Assembly: GCF_012726345.1 (NCBI RefSeq)
Contig: NZ_PTXN01000014.1
Location: forward strand, 85,351-149,350
Length of the DNA: 64,000 nucleotides
From: Marinomonas sp. UCMA 3892
Lineage (GTDB): Bacteria; Pseudomonadota; Gammaproteobacteria; Pseudomonadales; Marinomonadaceae
Direction of reading: 5' to 3'
The notes under the pieces are model-generated. The model had not been told where the DNA came from. It did not search any database and saw nothing but the letters and a program-made list of their open reading frames with translations. A program made the position numbers and the translations under genes. This document shows positions 25,200 through 33,860 of the stretch, piece by piece. Every line of letters begins with the position of its first letter. The stretch's first letter is position 1.

Positions 25200-25474
25200 T
25201 TATTCTTGCAGCACGTTCGTTGCTCCATGGATCACGGCAACAATATCAATTTGCTCTGCCATAATATGATATATGATTCTATATGGACCCGCGAACACCT
25301 CCCTTATTTGATCAAGCTCATATTCTGGCACTTTTCTTCCTGATAGAGGAAAGTCACCAATCTGTTCAGATCGCCTTGTAATTCGATCCACAGTTTGCAG
25401 TGCATAGGTTTCTGAGTCTTGGCATAAATTGCATCCAAATGAGCTTCTGCGGTTTTAGTCCATTGAACTCTCAT
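25200..25474 (-). pseudogene. ParE/RelE-type toxin gene with a single-base frameshift
   Basis: Translation from the ATG at 25474 gives MRVQWTKTAEAHLDAIYAKT and then leaves frame. In another frame the sequence resumes as ETYALQTVDRITRRSEQIGD and continues through VPEYELDQIREVFAGPYRII to IVAVIHGATNVL, a full ParE-family toxin. The 275-base span is one base short of a whole number of codons, so a base was probably lost near 25412-25416. ParE toxins poison DNA gyrase. As written, the toxin should be inactive. The ATG overlaps the antitoxin stop by 4 bases (ATGA). Confidence 0.82.
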
Positions 25475-25659
25475 TCAGGCAATCCATATTTTTTTCTAAT
25501 GTCAGCAACCCCCTTTGTTCTTCCAGCCTTGCTATCTTCGAGCCCTTTTTCAATCGCTTCTCGAACATATATTTCATGCATCAGGTCATCCCATGTTGCA
25601 TTGGCAGGGAGTTGATCAATCAGCTTATGTGCTTCTTCCTTACTGACAATCGTTGACAT
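25471..25659 (-). CDS. Antitoxin of the ParE-type module
   Basis: The 62-residue acidic protein begins MSTIVSKEEAHKLIDQLPAN and ends IRKKYGLPE. It matches small addiction-module antitoxins that precede ParE-like toxins. It is complete and has a GGAGG-like site before the ATG. The order antitoxin then toxin with a 4-base overlap is standard for these modules. Confidence 0.8.
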   Translation of the reverse strand: MSTIVSKEEAHKLIDQLPANATWDDLMHEIYVREAIEKGLEDSKAGRTKGVADIRKKYGLPE

Positions 25660-25740
25660 TTTATACCTCCAAATGTGTCTAATTTAATTTGGTTATCTGT
25701 TGATACTAAAAGACTTTCTAATGAGCTGCCAGCGCAAATT

Positions 25741-25835
25741 CAATAAAACGCCTGATTACGGTCGTACCTCCTTCATGCAGACCTACAATTGAGGATCGCG
25801 GAAAGTTATGTGGCGTTTCGATGAGGTAGGCGTTT
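25741..25835. repeat. Third copy of the ~101-bp unit
   Basis: CTGATTACGGTCGTACCTCC, CATGCAGACCTACAATT and GCGGAAAGTTATGTGGCGTT match the copies at 24978-25165 in the same order and orientation. With those copies it flanks the toxin-antitoxin pair as direct repeats. Confidence 0.75.
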
Positions 25836-25918
25836 AGTTTCGAAAAGAAACGCCATATAACTTGGAGCAAGGTAATAACAAATAAGAGGAGGGAATAATT
25901 ACGTGGGCCTATAAAAAA

Positions 25919-25951
25919 GGCCCCATTTACCTGAGTAGACAAAATGGGGCC
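25919..25951. terminator. Strong inverted repeat, probable terminator
   Basis: GGCCCCATTT and AAATGGGGCC form a 10-bp stem with a 12-base loop, located just past the stop of the minus-strand gene at 25973. A run of Ts follows in the minus-strand direction (CCTTTTTTATAGG). Confidence 0.6.
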
Positions 25952-25972
25952 AAGGTAGTCGTTGATCTTTTG

Positions 25973-26233
25973 TTAATGACGAGTCTGTTCTGGGTCGTTC
26001 ATTTCACGCATTCGTTTGCGATGTTCTACGAATTCATCGCTGAGCATGTAGTCGCCCTGCTCGGTGTGAGCCAGTGCACCGCGATTGACAAGTGCGTCTA
26101 AAGTTTTTGGTAATACCTTTTGGCGGCGTTCACCTTTGATAAAATAAAATTGCTCACCCAATTGGATCAATTTAAAACCAGATTCTAGATACCCAACACA
26201 TAAGTTTTGAGTTGGCGTTAACTTGAGTTTCAT
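25973..26233 (-). CDS. Small hypothetical protein (86 aa)
   Basis: The basic 86-residue protein begins MKLKLTPTQNLCVGYLESG and ends in a charged helix (EHRKRMREMNDPEQTRH). The middle (VLPKTLDALVNRGALA) looks like a winged-helix fragment. A GAGGTGAAC site precedes the ATG and a terminator follows, which supports a real gene. No family is recognised. Confidence 0.6.
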   Translation of the reverse strand: MKLKLTPTQNLCVGYLESGFKLIQLGEQFYFIKGERRQKVLPKTLDALVNRGALAHTEQGDYMLSDEFVEHRKRMREMNDPEQTRH

Positions 26234-26421
26234 TGTTCACCTCACATTCCATGCCGTCTCTTAAATTTAAATCAATTGATCATTTATCGTTCACTATAGA
26301 CTATAGACACTTTTTTCAAGAAGGGTAATTTTCTACCATTAAGATTACAAAAAAATAAAAAAGAAACTGTTTCTCCTACCTCAAACTTCGTCATTGCTTA
26401 ACGCTCTCAGAAAGCCCAAAA

Positions 26422-26448
26422 AAAGGGAAGACATCAAGCCTTCCCTTT
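26422..26448. terminator. Terminator downstream of purU
   Basis: AAAAGGGAAG pairs with CTTCCCTTTT around a short loop. A-rich and T-rich flanks allow termination in either direction. It lies just beyond the purU stop. Confidence 0.75.
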
Positions 26449-26471
26449 TCACAAACTTTGCAATGATTGCC

Positions 26472-27332
26472 TTATTCAGCAAACACGACGGTTTTATTAC
26501 CATGTACCAGAACACGATCTTCCAAGTGGTAACGTAGACCGCGTGAAAGTACAAGTTTTTCGATGTCTTTGCCTAGACGAACCATGTCTTCTGCGGCATG
26601 GCTGTGACGAACACGAATCACATCTTGCTCGATAATCGGACCTGCATCCAAGTCAGCTGTGACGTAGTGGCAGGTCGCACCAATCAGTTTCACACCGCGA
26701 ACGGCGGCCTGATGGTAAGGCTTAGCACCAATGAAAGACGGCAAGAAGCTGTGGTGGATGTTGATCACCTTATGGCGATACTTCTCACACAAGTATTCCG
26801 GGAAGATCTGCATGTAACGTGCTAATACAATGGTATCGGCTTGCGTCGAATCAATGCAGGCTTCAATTTCTTGGAAAGCTGGCATCTTATCTTCTTTTGG
26901 CACAGGAATGCAGAAATATGGAATCTTATACCATTCAACCATAGAACGCAGGTCTTCGTGGTTCGCGATAACACCAACAATTTCACAGTTCAGTTCGCCT
27001 GTGTGCCAGCGATGCATGATGTCGTTTAGGCAATGAGATTCTTTGGTTGCCAACAAGACAACTTTAGGGCGGTCTTCACTGTCTTTCACATACCAACGCA
27101 TGTTGAATTCTTCTGCTATTGGCGCAAATTCTTTGCGAAAGGTTTCTACGTCAATATCTAAGCTTTCAGCATCAATATCGTGACGCATAAAAAACCACTT
27201 TTGCTCTAAATCTGTGTGGTGACTCGCTTCGATGATCGAGCCTTGGCGTTCATTCAAAAATTGACTCACCGCCGCCACAATCCCCACTCTGTCGGGACAA
27301 CTAATCACAAGTCGAAATGTTTTCTTTCTCAT
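26472..27332 (-). CDS. purU: Formyltetrahydrofolate deformylase PurU
   Basis: The 286-residue enzyme hydrolyses 10-formyl-THF to formate and THF, balancing one-carbon units. It has an N-terminal ACT domain (VISCPDRVGIVAAVSQFLNE) and a formyltransferase-type catalytic domain with NIHHSFLPSF and the ATCHYVTADLDAGPII block carrying the catalytic Asp. The length is typical. It stands alone with its own terminator. Confidence 0.95.
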   Translation of the reverse strand: MRKKTFRLVISCPDRVGIVAAVSQFLNERQGSIIEASHHTDLEQKWFFMRHDIDAESLDIDVETFRKEFAPIAEEFNMRWYVKDSEDRPKVVLLATKESHCLNDIMHRWHTGELNCEIVGVIANHEDLRSMVEWYKIPYFCIPVPKEDKMPAFQEIEACIDSTQADTIVLARYMQIFPEYLCEKYRHKVINIHHSFLPSFIGAKPYHQAAVRGVKLIGATCHYVTADLDAGPIIEQDVIRVRHSHAAEDMVRLGKDIEKLVLSRGLRYHLEDRVLVHGNKTVVFAE

Positions 27333-27445
27333 AGTAAAACTTATAAACCTTAAAAATCACAAAAGCTGAACTAGGTGTTTAGCCTTAAAAAACGTCGGCG
27401 AATTATACTGAATTCTCTTACTTATTCTTAACTGCTTTTACTTAA

Positions 27446-29611
27446 TTACTTGTTCTTAATAATGTAGCACTGATGAATTTTGTCGTTACGATCAAAATCT
27501 GGGTCCAGCGTTTCACGAGTAATGTTTTTCACATCGTATTCTTGCTCTAACGCTTCGTCCAACACAAAACGACGGTAGTTATTAGAGAAAATAAGCTCAC
27601 CACCTCTCGCCAGTCTTGCCATCGCTAAACGTACAAGTTCACCATGATCGCGCTGAATATCTAGAATGTCTGCCATTTTTTTTGAGTTCGAAAACGTCGG
27701 CGGGTCCATGAAGATCAAATCAAACTTATCGCGGCTTTGTTTTAGCCATTCGATACAATCGGCACGTTCTACTTGATGGTAACGATCTGAAAACTCGTTT
27801 AGTTCAATATTACGACGCGCCCACTCGGTATAAGTGTTCGACATATCGACACTCAATGAACTGCGCGCACCACCTTGTCCAGCATGAACAGACGCGGTCG
27901 CTGTGTAACAGAACAAGTTTAAGAAGCGTACGCCATTGGCTTTGTCTTGAATCAGCTTGCGTACTGGACGGTGATCAAGAAACAAACCTGTATCCAAATA
28001 ATCTTTTAGATTAACAATGAATTCACAGCCGTATTCTTCTACGATCATTTCGTGTTTCGTTTGATCGAATTTTTCATATTGCTCTTTACCTGTCTGTCTT
28101 TGGCGCTGTTTCAAGATCACATTAGATTCTGAAATATTCAGCGCTGTCGGAATGGCAGACATCACCTCAAACAAACGTTGTTTGGCTTTTTCTGGATCAA
28201 CACTTTTAGGTGCCTGATATTCTTGAACATGTGCCCAATTGCCATAGATATCAATCGCAACAGAGTATTCTGGCATATCAGCATCATAAACGCGGTAACA
28301 CTGGATCTTGTTTTTCTCGACCCATTTTTTCAGTTTCTTAGCGTTCTTTTGCAGACGGTTAGCAAACATTTGTGCACCCGGCGTCATAACCGATTGCGCG
28401 ACGACATCTTCTTTTATGCTGCCAGCCAACAATGGAAACTGATATGCGCGACATTCAATGCCACCGTTTATCACTCGTGTACTTTTTTCTGGTCGAACAG
28501 GAATTTGTCGAGCCAGATGGTCGTTACTGGTTAGCATCATAAACTGCCAGCCACGCACGTGAGTCACCACCCATTCCCCCAGTTGGCGATACAAGGCAAT
28601 CAAGGCCATTTCATCACCAATACGCTCACCGTAAGGCGGATTGGTAATCAAAAGACCTGGAGCATCGGGATTAATATCGAACTCATGTTCTTGGAACGAC
28701 GACATGGTCACATCAATGACGTCAGTTAGTCCTGCGCGCTTGATGTTTTCGCGCGCGGCAGCAATGGCTTTTTGCTCTCTATCCGTACCTTGAAAACGAA
28801 TACCCAAGGTTGCTGGATCTTTTTTCCGGTTCTTAGCAAAGTCCATTAGCTGTTGCCACATCCGGTGATCATGCTGTTTCCAGCCTTTGAATCCCCAATA
28901 TGGGCGACGTAGACCTGGAGCCATGTCCAAAGACATCATCGCAGCTTCAACTAGAAAGGTACCAGAACCACACATTGGATCGATTAATTGCGTCAAACCG
29001 CAATCTGCTCCCCAACCTGCACGTAGCAAAAGGCCAGCAGCTAAGTTTTCTTTAAGAGGTGCCATGCCGCCTTGTTGACGGTAACCACGGCGGTGCATAC
29101 TTTCGCCAGACAAATCAATACTAACTGTCACTACTTCACGTTTGATACGCAAAGCAATACGGACTTCTGGCTGCTCTTTTTCAACGCTAGGACGCTCACC
29201 AGACAAGGCTACAAAATAATCGGCAATCGCATCTTTCGCACGAACCGCACCAAATTGTGTATTACGAATATGGTGATTAGTGCCATGGCAATCAATCGCG
29301 ATGGTGTTGCTTGCATTCATGTGGTCGGACCACTGAATCGCTTTTACGCCATCGTATAAGTCGTCGGCAGATTCCATTTTAAAATTGGCAATCGGCAACA
29401 TAACGCGAGTTGCAACGCGAGACCAAAGGCAAGCTTTGTACATACCTTCTAAATCTGTTGTCAGTTTAACCTGCGCTTCACCCAAGCGAGTTTGCGTTAG
29501 GCCTTCGCCATGCAGCTCTTTTTCTAAGACATTTTCTAACCCAAGAGGACAGGTTATTTCTAATGCGTAAACCTGACTTGCTGAATCAGTTGTCTGTAAT
29601 ATCGTGCTCAT
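27446..29611 (-). CDS. rlmKL: Bifunctional 23S rRNA methyltransferase RlmKL
   Basis: The 721-residue fusion protein has an N-terminal THUMP domain and an RlmL domain with the NPPYGER motif (m2G2445). A C-terminal RlmK domain follows with DPPTFSNSKK (m7G2069, E. coli numbering). The length matches full bifunctional enzymes. The pyrD gene lies upstream on the same strand, a neighbourhood also seen in enterics, but a terminator separates them. Confidence 0.95.
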   Translation of the reverse strand: MSTILQTTDSASQVYALEITCPLGLENVLEKELHGEGLTQTRLGEAQVKLTTDLEGMYKACLWSRVATRVMLPIANFKMESADDLYDGVKAIQWSDHMNASNTIAIDCHGTNHHIRNTQFGAVRAKDAIADYFVALSGERPSVEKEQPEVRIALRIKREVVTVSIDLSGESMHRRGYRQQGGMAPLKENLAAGLLLRAGWGADCGLTQLIDPMCGSGTFLVEAAMMSLDMAPGLRRPYWGFKGWKQHDHRMWQQLMDFAKNRKKDPATLGIRFQGTDREQKAIAAARENIKRAGLTDVIDVTMSSFQEHEFDINPDAPGLLITNPPYGERIGDEMALIALYRQLGEWVVTHVRGWQFMMLTSNDHLARQIPVRPEKSTRVINGGIECRAYQFPLLAGSIKEDVVAQSVMTPGAQMFANRLQKNAKKLKKWVEKNKIQCYRVYDADMPEYSVAIDIYGNWAHVQEYQAPKSVDPEKAKQRLFEVMSAIPTALNISESNVILKQRQRQTGKEQYEKFDQTKHEMIVEEYGCEFIVNLKDYLDTGLFLDHRPVRKLIQDKANGVRFLNLFCYTATASVHAGQGGARSSLSVDMSNTYTEWARRNIELNEFSDRYHQVERADCIEWLKQSRDKFDLIFMDPPTFSNSKKMADILDIQRDHGELVRLAMARLARGGELIFSNNYRRFVLDEALEQEYDVKNITRETLDPDFDRNDKIHQCYIIKNK

Positions 29612-29660
29612 TTATAAAATACTTTTTTAAATTTCAATGAATGTTTCGAAACGCATAAAA

Positions 29661-29690
29661 AGGACGGGATTGTGTCCCGCCCTCTTTTTT
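29661..29690. terminator. Terminator between pyrD and rlmKL
   Basis: GGACGGGA and TCCCGCCC form a GC-rich stem followed by a T-run on the plus strand and, on the minus strand, TTTTT. It ends the pyrD transcript. A second weaker stem (AAACAAGAT/ATCTTGTTT) lies at 29691-29723. Confidence 0.75.
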
Positions 29691-29735
29691 AAACAAGATA
29701 CAAAAATACGCTGCATCTTGTTTTCAATTCGATCT

Positions 29736-30776
29736 TTAGATGCCGAGATCAAGTTCTCGGTAATAAGCATCAGTGCTTGCTACAGCTTCCTTAATTAACT
29801 CTGGACCGTGATAAATAAAGCCCGAATAAATCTGTACTAAACGCGCACCTGCTTGCAGTTTTTCTACCGCATCCGCGCCACTTGAAATACCGCCAACACC
29901 AATAATAGGCAAGGTGTCTTTCAAATGTTCAGCCAATACTTTAACCACATGAGTAGACGCATCACGAACTGGCATACCGCTCAATCCGCCCGCTTCTTTT
30001 TCAAACTGATGACCTAACACTGCCTCACGAGACAAAGTTGTATTAGTGGCAATAATGCCATCAACTCCCTGATCAACCAAAGTATCGGCAACCATTTTAA
30101 TTTCGTCGTCAGTCATATCTGGAGCAATTTTCACCGCCAACGGAACACGCTTACCGTATGCCGCTTCATAACGATCACGTGCCGCTACCAATGGAGCTAT
30201 CAACTGAGCCAAGCTTTCACCAAACTGCAAACTGCGAAGTCCCGGTGTATTTGGCGAACTAATGTTTGCAGTAATGTAATCTGCGTAAGGGATAACTGAT
30301 TCTAAACAGGCCAAATAATCCGCTGCAGCGTCTTCCACTGAAGTGGTTAAATTTTTGCCAATATTAACACCTAACACACCAGGATAACGGTGGGATTTAA
30401 TCCGCGAAACCAAATGATCCACACCTTTGTTATTAAAGCCCATGCGGTTAATAATGGCTTCATGCTCTGGCAAACGGAACAAACGCGGCTTAGGATTTCC
30501 GGCCTGCCCTTTTGGTGTCACAGTCCCCACTTCCACAAAACCAAAGCCCAACGCGCCTAGCGCTTCAAACGCATCGGCATTTTTATCTAAGCCAGCCGCT
30601 AAACCTACAGCATTGGGAAAGCGTAATCCCATCACATCAACTGGTTTAGTCGATGGCAATCCACCTAGAAATCTGTTTAAACCCAATCGACTGCTTGCTG
30701 CGAGAAGATCCAATGACAATTCATGGGAGACTTCTGGGTCCAGTTTAAAAAGTAACGAGCGAGCAAGTTGGTACAT
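29736..30776 (-). CDS. pyrD: Dihydroorotate dehydrogenase (quinone)
   Basis: The 346-residue class 2 enzyme oxidises dihydroorotate to orotate and passes electrons to the quinone pool at the inner membrane. Visible features are the N-terminal membrane-association helices ([22 protein letters not shown]), [15 protein letters not shown], the active-site Ser in [11 protein letters not shown], and the FMN phosphate site near [13 protein letters not shown]. Confidence 0.96.
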   Translation of the reverse strand: MYQLARSLLFKLDPEVSHELSLDLLAASSRLGLNRFLGGLPSTKPVDVMGLRFPNAVGLAAGLDKNADAFEALGALGFGFVEVGTVTPKGQAGNPKPRLFRLPEHEAIINRMGFNNKGVDHLVSRIKSHRYPGVLGVNIGKNLTTSVEDAAADYLACLESVIPYADYITANISSPNTPGLRSLQFGESLAQLIAPLVAARDRYEAAYGKRVPLAVKIAPDMTDDEIKMVADTLVDQGVDGIIATNTTLSREAVLGHQFEKEAGGLSGMPVRDASTHVVKVLAEHLKDTLPIIGVGGISSGADAVEKLQAGARLVQIYSGFIYHGPELIKEAVASTDAYYRELDLGI

Positions 30777-30880
30777 TGTTAGGGCTCCTAGGCGGTTAAG
30801 ATCTGCTAAATGCTTTGTCTGAGCTGTGCTGCTCTTTTATTTAATCTGTTCTGTCTGATTATCATTTAAAATTAGATGAT

Positions 30881-30925
30881 CTAATTTTAGACTACCTAAC
30901 TTTAGGCTATCTAATTTTAGTGACG
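30881..30925. repeat. Three tandem 15-bp repeats overlapping a stop codon
   Basis: CTAATTTTAG, CTAACTTTAG and CTAATTTTAG start at 30881, 30896 and 30911, giving a 15-base period. The last copy overlaps the final codons of the DUF2835 gene. Confidence 0.75.
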
Positions 30926-31128
30926 GCAATCAGTTTATTCATGTCATCAAATTCTACTTCAAAATAGCCGTAAATGCCTTGATGAGTCACAAAACGCTGA
31001 AAAGCCGATAAGGGCAACTGAACTTTACGCCCATCTAGGCTGCTCGCGACTAGGTTTTTCGCTACACCTGTATACATAGCTTCATATTTAAACGCGGGCA
31101 AAGCCACATTTAATACAATTTTCGCCAT
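30907..31128 (-). CDS. DUF2835 family protein
   Basis: The 73-residue protein matches DUF2835, with KYEAMYTGVAKNLVASSLDGRKVQLPLSAFQRFVT followed by GIYGYFEVEFD (written here in parts: core segment YTGVAKNLVASSLDGR, end segment FEVEFDDMNKLI). Members are small single-domain proteins common beside pyrD in pseudomonads and relatives. Function is unknown. It may share control with pyrD downstream. Confidence 0.85.
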   Translation of the reverse strand: MAKIVLNVALPAFKYEAMYTGVAKNLVASSLDGRKVQLPLSAFQRFVTHQGIYGYFEVEFDDMNKLIAVTKIR

Positions 31129-31449
31129 TTTTTCGTCCTGTGCTTACGTTACCCTTACAGAGATCACCCTGTGCGTAAAGATTTGAATCCGATAAGATGA
31201 AGGCTATTATATGGAGACCTTTGCACGAAGTCACGAGCGAAGCCAAGACGAAACAAAAACAGGCGCAAAATCCGATAACTACATAGATGTAATTATTAGG
31301 ACGACGCAGGACTCCAAAGCCGAGCTTATAGTTTATAAATGAGCACTTTGAACCTGTTTTAACAAAGTATTGATGAGCATAGTCGTTTTGCAAGGGTTTC
31401 ATCTTGCGTTGACACTTTTATTGACAAAAGTATAAGGAACCTAGGTTCG
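31129..31449. other. Intergenic region containing a MITE-like element
   Basis: I see no protein-like gene. A 104-codon open frame on the minus strand covers the repeat element itself and is best explained as a by-product. The rest is the promoter region of the moxR operon, with an AAGGAACC site close to its start. Confidence 0.6.
31213..31400. repeat. MITE-like element, ~188 bp with imperfect terminal inverted repeats
   Basis: The left end GGAGACCTTTGCACGA and the right end (read on the minus strand) GAAACCCTTGCAAAACGA are imperfect inverted repeats. The interior has no transposase. AGACCTTTGCA-type ends are typical of some insertion sequences in marine gammaproteobacteria, so this may be a non-autonomous derivative. 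No clear target duplication was found. Confidence 0.5.
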
Positions 31450-32418
31450 ATGGTAACTGTAATTGAGCAATTAAAAGATCACCTAAATCACGCCGTTGTT
31501 GGCCAACCAGATTTAACCCATGAATTACTTGTCGCTTTAATCGCTAATGGCCATGTGCTTCTAGAAGGACCACCAGGCATAGCAAAAACCACCGCTGCAA
31601 AAGCTCTTGCCAATGCTATCGACAGCCGCTTCCAACGAATTCAATTTACGCCAGACTTGTTACCCGGCGATGTGACAGGCTCCGATATTTATCAGCAAGA
31701 AACGGGCAAGTTCAGCTTTATCCCCGGCCCTATTATGAACGACATCGTACTAGCTGACGAGATCAATCGCGCCCCAGCTAAAGTACAATCTGCGTTGCTT
31801 GAAGCCATGGGCGAGAGACAGGTTACCGTTGGCAATCATAGCTACCCACTGTCTGCACTGTTTTTCGTCATTGCCACACAAAACCCAATCGAGCAAGAAG
31901 GCACTTATCCTTTGCCTGAAGCACAGCTTGATCGTTTTATGATGAAGATAAATCTCGGCTATCCAAGCGCTGCCAGCGAATTAGATGTACTGAGGTTAGT
32001 GCGTCAGCAAGATTTGCACAAAACCTCTACAAGCAAACCTCAACCAATTTGCCAACCTCATGAAATCCTTGAACTTCAGCATAAAGCCTTATCTTTGTAT
32101 ATGTCTGAAAGTGTTGAGCAATACATAGTACAGCTCGTCATGGCGACTCGCCAGCCAGAACTTTATTTAGGCGAAGCGGGTAAAGGAACAAATTTGATTG
32201 AATTTGGCGCCAGCCCTCGTGGCACCTTGGCTCTTGATCGTTGTGCTCGTGCCAATGCATTAATAAACGGTAGAGACTTCGTCACACCAGACGATGTTCG
32301 CCAGATTGCTTTGCCAGTGTTACGCCATCGCATCATCACAACGTTTGAAGCACAAGCCGCTGGGTTATCTGTTGACGATCTATTGAAAAGATTGATTAGT
32401 CACGTTCCTGCACTGTAA
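31450..32418 (+). CDS. MoxR-family AAA+ ATPase
   Basis: The 322-residue ATPase has Walker A GPPGIAKT, Walker B VLADEINRAP and the sensor block FFVIATQNPIEQEGTY. MoxR proteins act as chaperones for von Willebrand factor A proteins. Here it heads a six-gene operon with DUF58, DUF4381, two VWA proteins and BatD, the usual MoxR/Bat arrangement linked to stress and envelope functions. The start is ATG after a CTAGGTTCG leader. Confidence 0.93.
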   Translation: MVTVIEQLKDHLNHAVVGQPDLTHELLVALIANGHVLLEGPPGIAKTTAAKALANAIDSRFQRIQFTPDLLPGDVTGSDIYQQETGKFSFIPGPIMNDIVLADEINRAPAKVQSALLEAMGERQVTVGNHSYPLSALFFVIATQNPIEQEGTYPLPEAQLDRFMMKINLGYPSAASELDVLRLVRQQDLHKTSTSKPQPICQPHEILELQHKALSLYMSESVEQYIVQLVMATRQPELYLGEAGKGTNLIEFGASPRGTLALDRCARANALINGRDFVTPDDVRQIALPVLRHRIITTFEAQAAGLSVDDLLKRLISHVPAL

Positions 32419-32451
32419 CTCAGGGAATCGCTGCAAAAGGCAAATAGTACG

Positions 32452-33363
32452 ATGAGTCCATTATTATCACCCGAATCTCCTGAGCTAGACGATGCCCATT
32501 TCGCTCTATTAGCGAGTTATGCTAAGCATTTAGGACGAGCACCTAAAGCCATTCGTTTTGCGACCAATTCAGGAGAGCGTCGTTCACGACAAAAAGGTCA
32601 TGGCATGGAAATGCTCGAACTTCGGGCTTATCAAGCCAGCGACGACTTGCGGCATATTGATTGGCGAGTGACAGCTAGGACAGGCCAAGCTCATACTCGA
32701 CTATATGCGCAAGAAAACGACCATCAACGGCTGTTATTGCTAGATCTGTCTAGCAGCGCTTATTTTGGAACTCGTCATACCTTTATTGCTACACGTTTTC
32801 TTCAGCTTGCCGGTATTATTGCGTGGCGCTCCAAGCAGCAAGGCGACACCCTGTCTTATCGAATCACCTATGGCAACCAAGAACACGCCAGCAATAAATC
32901 TGGCACTTTGGCCACGCTTTTAAGCCATTTAAAAGACGCATCTAAGATAGAAAACCGAATCAATGGCAGCAACACAACCAGTATTTGGTCGAACAGCCTG
33001 CTTGCTAACAAAGCTCACAATAAAGATGTGATCATACTGACAGACAAACAGAGCTGGAACCAAGACGAAGAAAGTGCACTGATGAAGCTCGCCGAGCACA
33101 ACTCCGTTCATTGGATACAAATCATCGATAGCAATGTCTTTAATCTACCTGCTGGCCAATACCAGATGGCCGACAATAACGGCATTAAACCTGTGACCAT
33201 TACCAAAAACAGCATGCAACAAGCAAAAGCTGATTTCCTCTCACAAAATACGTTAATGCGTAAAAAGCTGGCTTCTTTTGGCATTCGCCACCAAATATTT
33301 GATATCACTGAATCGCCCGAAAAAATTGCTCGTTACTTACTTTCGCAAGGAGCATTACACTGA
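32452..33363 (+). CDS. DUF58 domain protein
   Basis: The 303-residue protein has the DUF58 signature LRAYQASDDLRHIDWRVTAR. VWA-like strands follow (LLLLDLSSSAYFG). DUF58 proteins are routine partners of MoxR. The final base of its stop codon is the first base of the next ATG (TGATG), so translation is coupled. Confidence 0.9.
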   Translation: MSPLLSPESPELDDAHFALLASYAKHLGRAPKAIRFATNSGERRSRQKGHGMEMLELRAYQASDDLRHIDWRVTARTGQAHTRLYAQENDHQRLLLLDLSSSAYFGTRHTFIATRFLQLAGIIAWRSKQQGDTLSYRITYGNQEHASNKSGTLATLLSHLKDASKIENRINGSNTTSIWSNSLLANKAHNKDVIILTDKQSWNQDEESALMKLAEHNSVHWIQIIDSNVFNLPAGQYQMADNNGIKPVTITKNSMQQAKADFLSQNTLMRKKLASFGIRHQIFDITESPEKIARYLLSQGALH

Positions 33364-33860
33364 TGCCCGTCGCACAAGCTCCTCTACAATCAGCAACACA
33401 CGCAATAGACTTGCCACACAAAGCTTACATGCTGCCGCAATCTGTTCCTATGTGGCCGCCCGTTTGGTGGACCTGGCTTATTGTTGTAGCTGTTATTCTA
33501 TTCATTATAGGCTTGCTCGCCTTATGGTATCGACGCCACAAAAAGCGCACATACCGACGAGAAGCATTGTCAGCTATCACCAATACATCGAGCGAGCTGA
33601 GCGATAAAGACTGCATTTTACTTTGCCACGAAATGGTTCGACGCTGCCTTATTAGTGAAGGCAAAACAGAAACCGCCGCTTTGCCCAGTAAAACCTTGTT
33701 TGAAACGCTAGATAAATCCATGCCAGCAAAATGGCAGTTTTCTTCTCTTGGTAGCGAGTTTATAGACGGTCCTTATAGAAGCCAGATTGAACTAACCACT
33801 GAACAACGTAGCGCTATGATAAAAAACATTTGTTATTGGATAAGGAAACACCATGCTTGA
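33363..33860 (+). CDS. DUF4381 membrane protein
   Basis: The 165-residue protein has one transmembrane helix (about 33-55, WWTWLIVVAVILFIIGLLAL) after a proline-rich PPVWW segment, then a basic cytoplasmic helix domain. This matches DUF4381, found between DUF58 and VWA genes in Bat operons. It overlaps the next gene by 8 bases. Confidence 0.87.
   Translation: MPVAQAPLQSATHAIDLPHKAYMLPQSVPMWPPVWWTWLIVVAVILFIIGLLALWYRRHKKRTYRREALSAITNTSSELSDKDCILLCHEMVRRCLISEGKTETAALPSKTLFETLDKSMPAKWQFSSLGSEFIDGPYRSQIELTTEQRSAMIKNICYWIRKHHA

Larger units (their letters stand above)
25660..25972. other. Non-coding stretch with repeat copy and hairpin
   Basis: This gap of about 310 bases contains the third copy of the 101-bp unit (25741-25835) and a strong inverted repeat at 25919-25951. 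A 74-codon open frame across the repeat has no protein-like character and is not called. Confidence 0.55.

Noticed and set aside
25718..25942. 74-codon open frame on the minus strand
   Set aside because: It reads through the third 101-bp repeat copy and the hairpin at 25919, and has no plausible start context.
31088..31402. 104-codon minus-strand open frame
   Set aside because: It is made mostly of the MITE-like repeat and overlaps the start of the DUF2835 gene. The residues do not resemble a folded protein.
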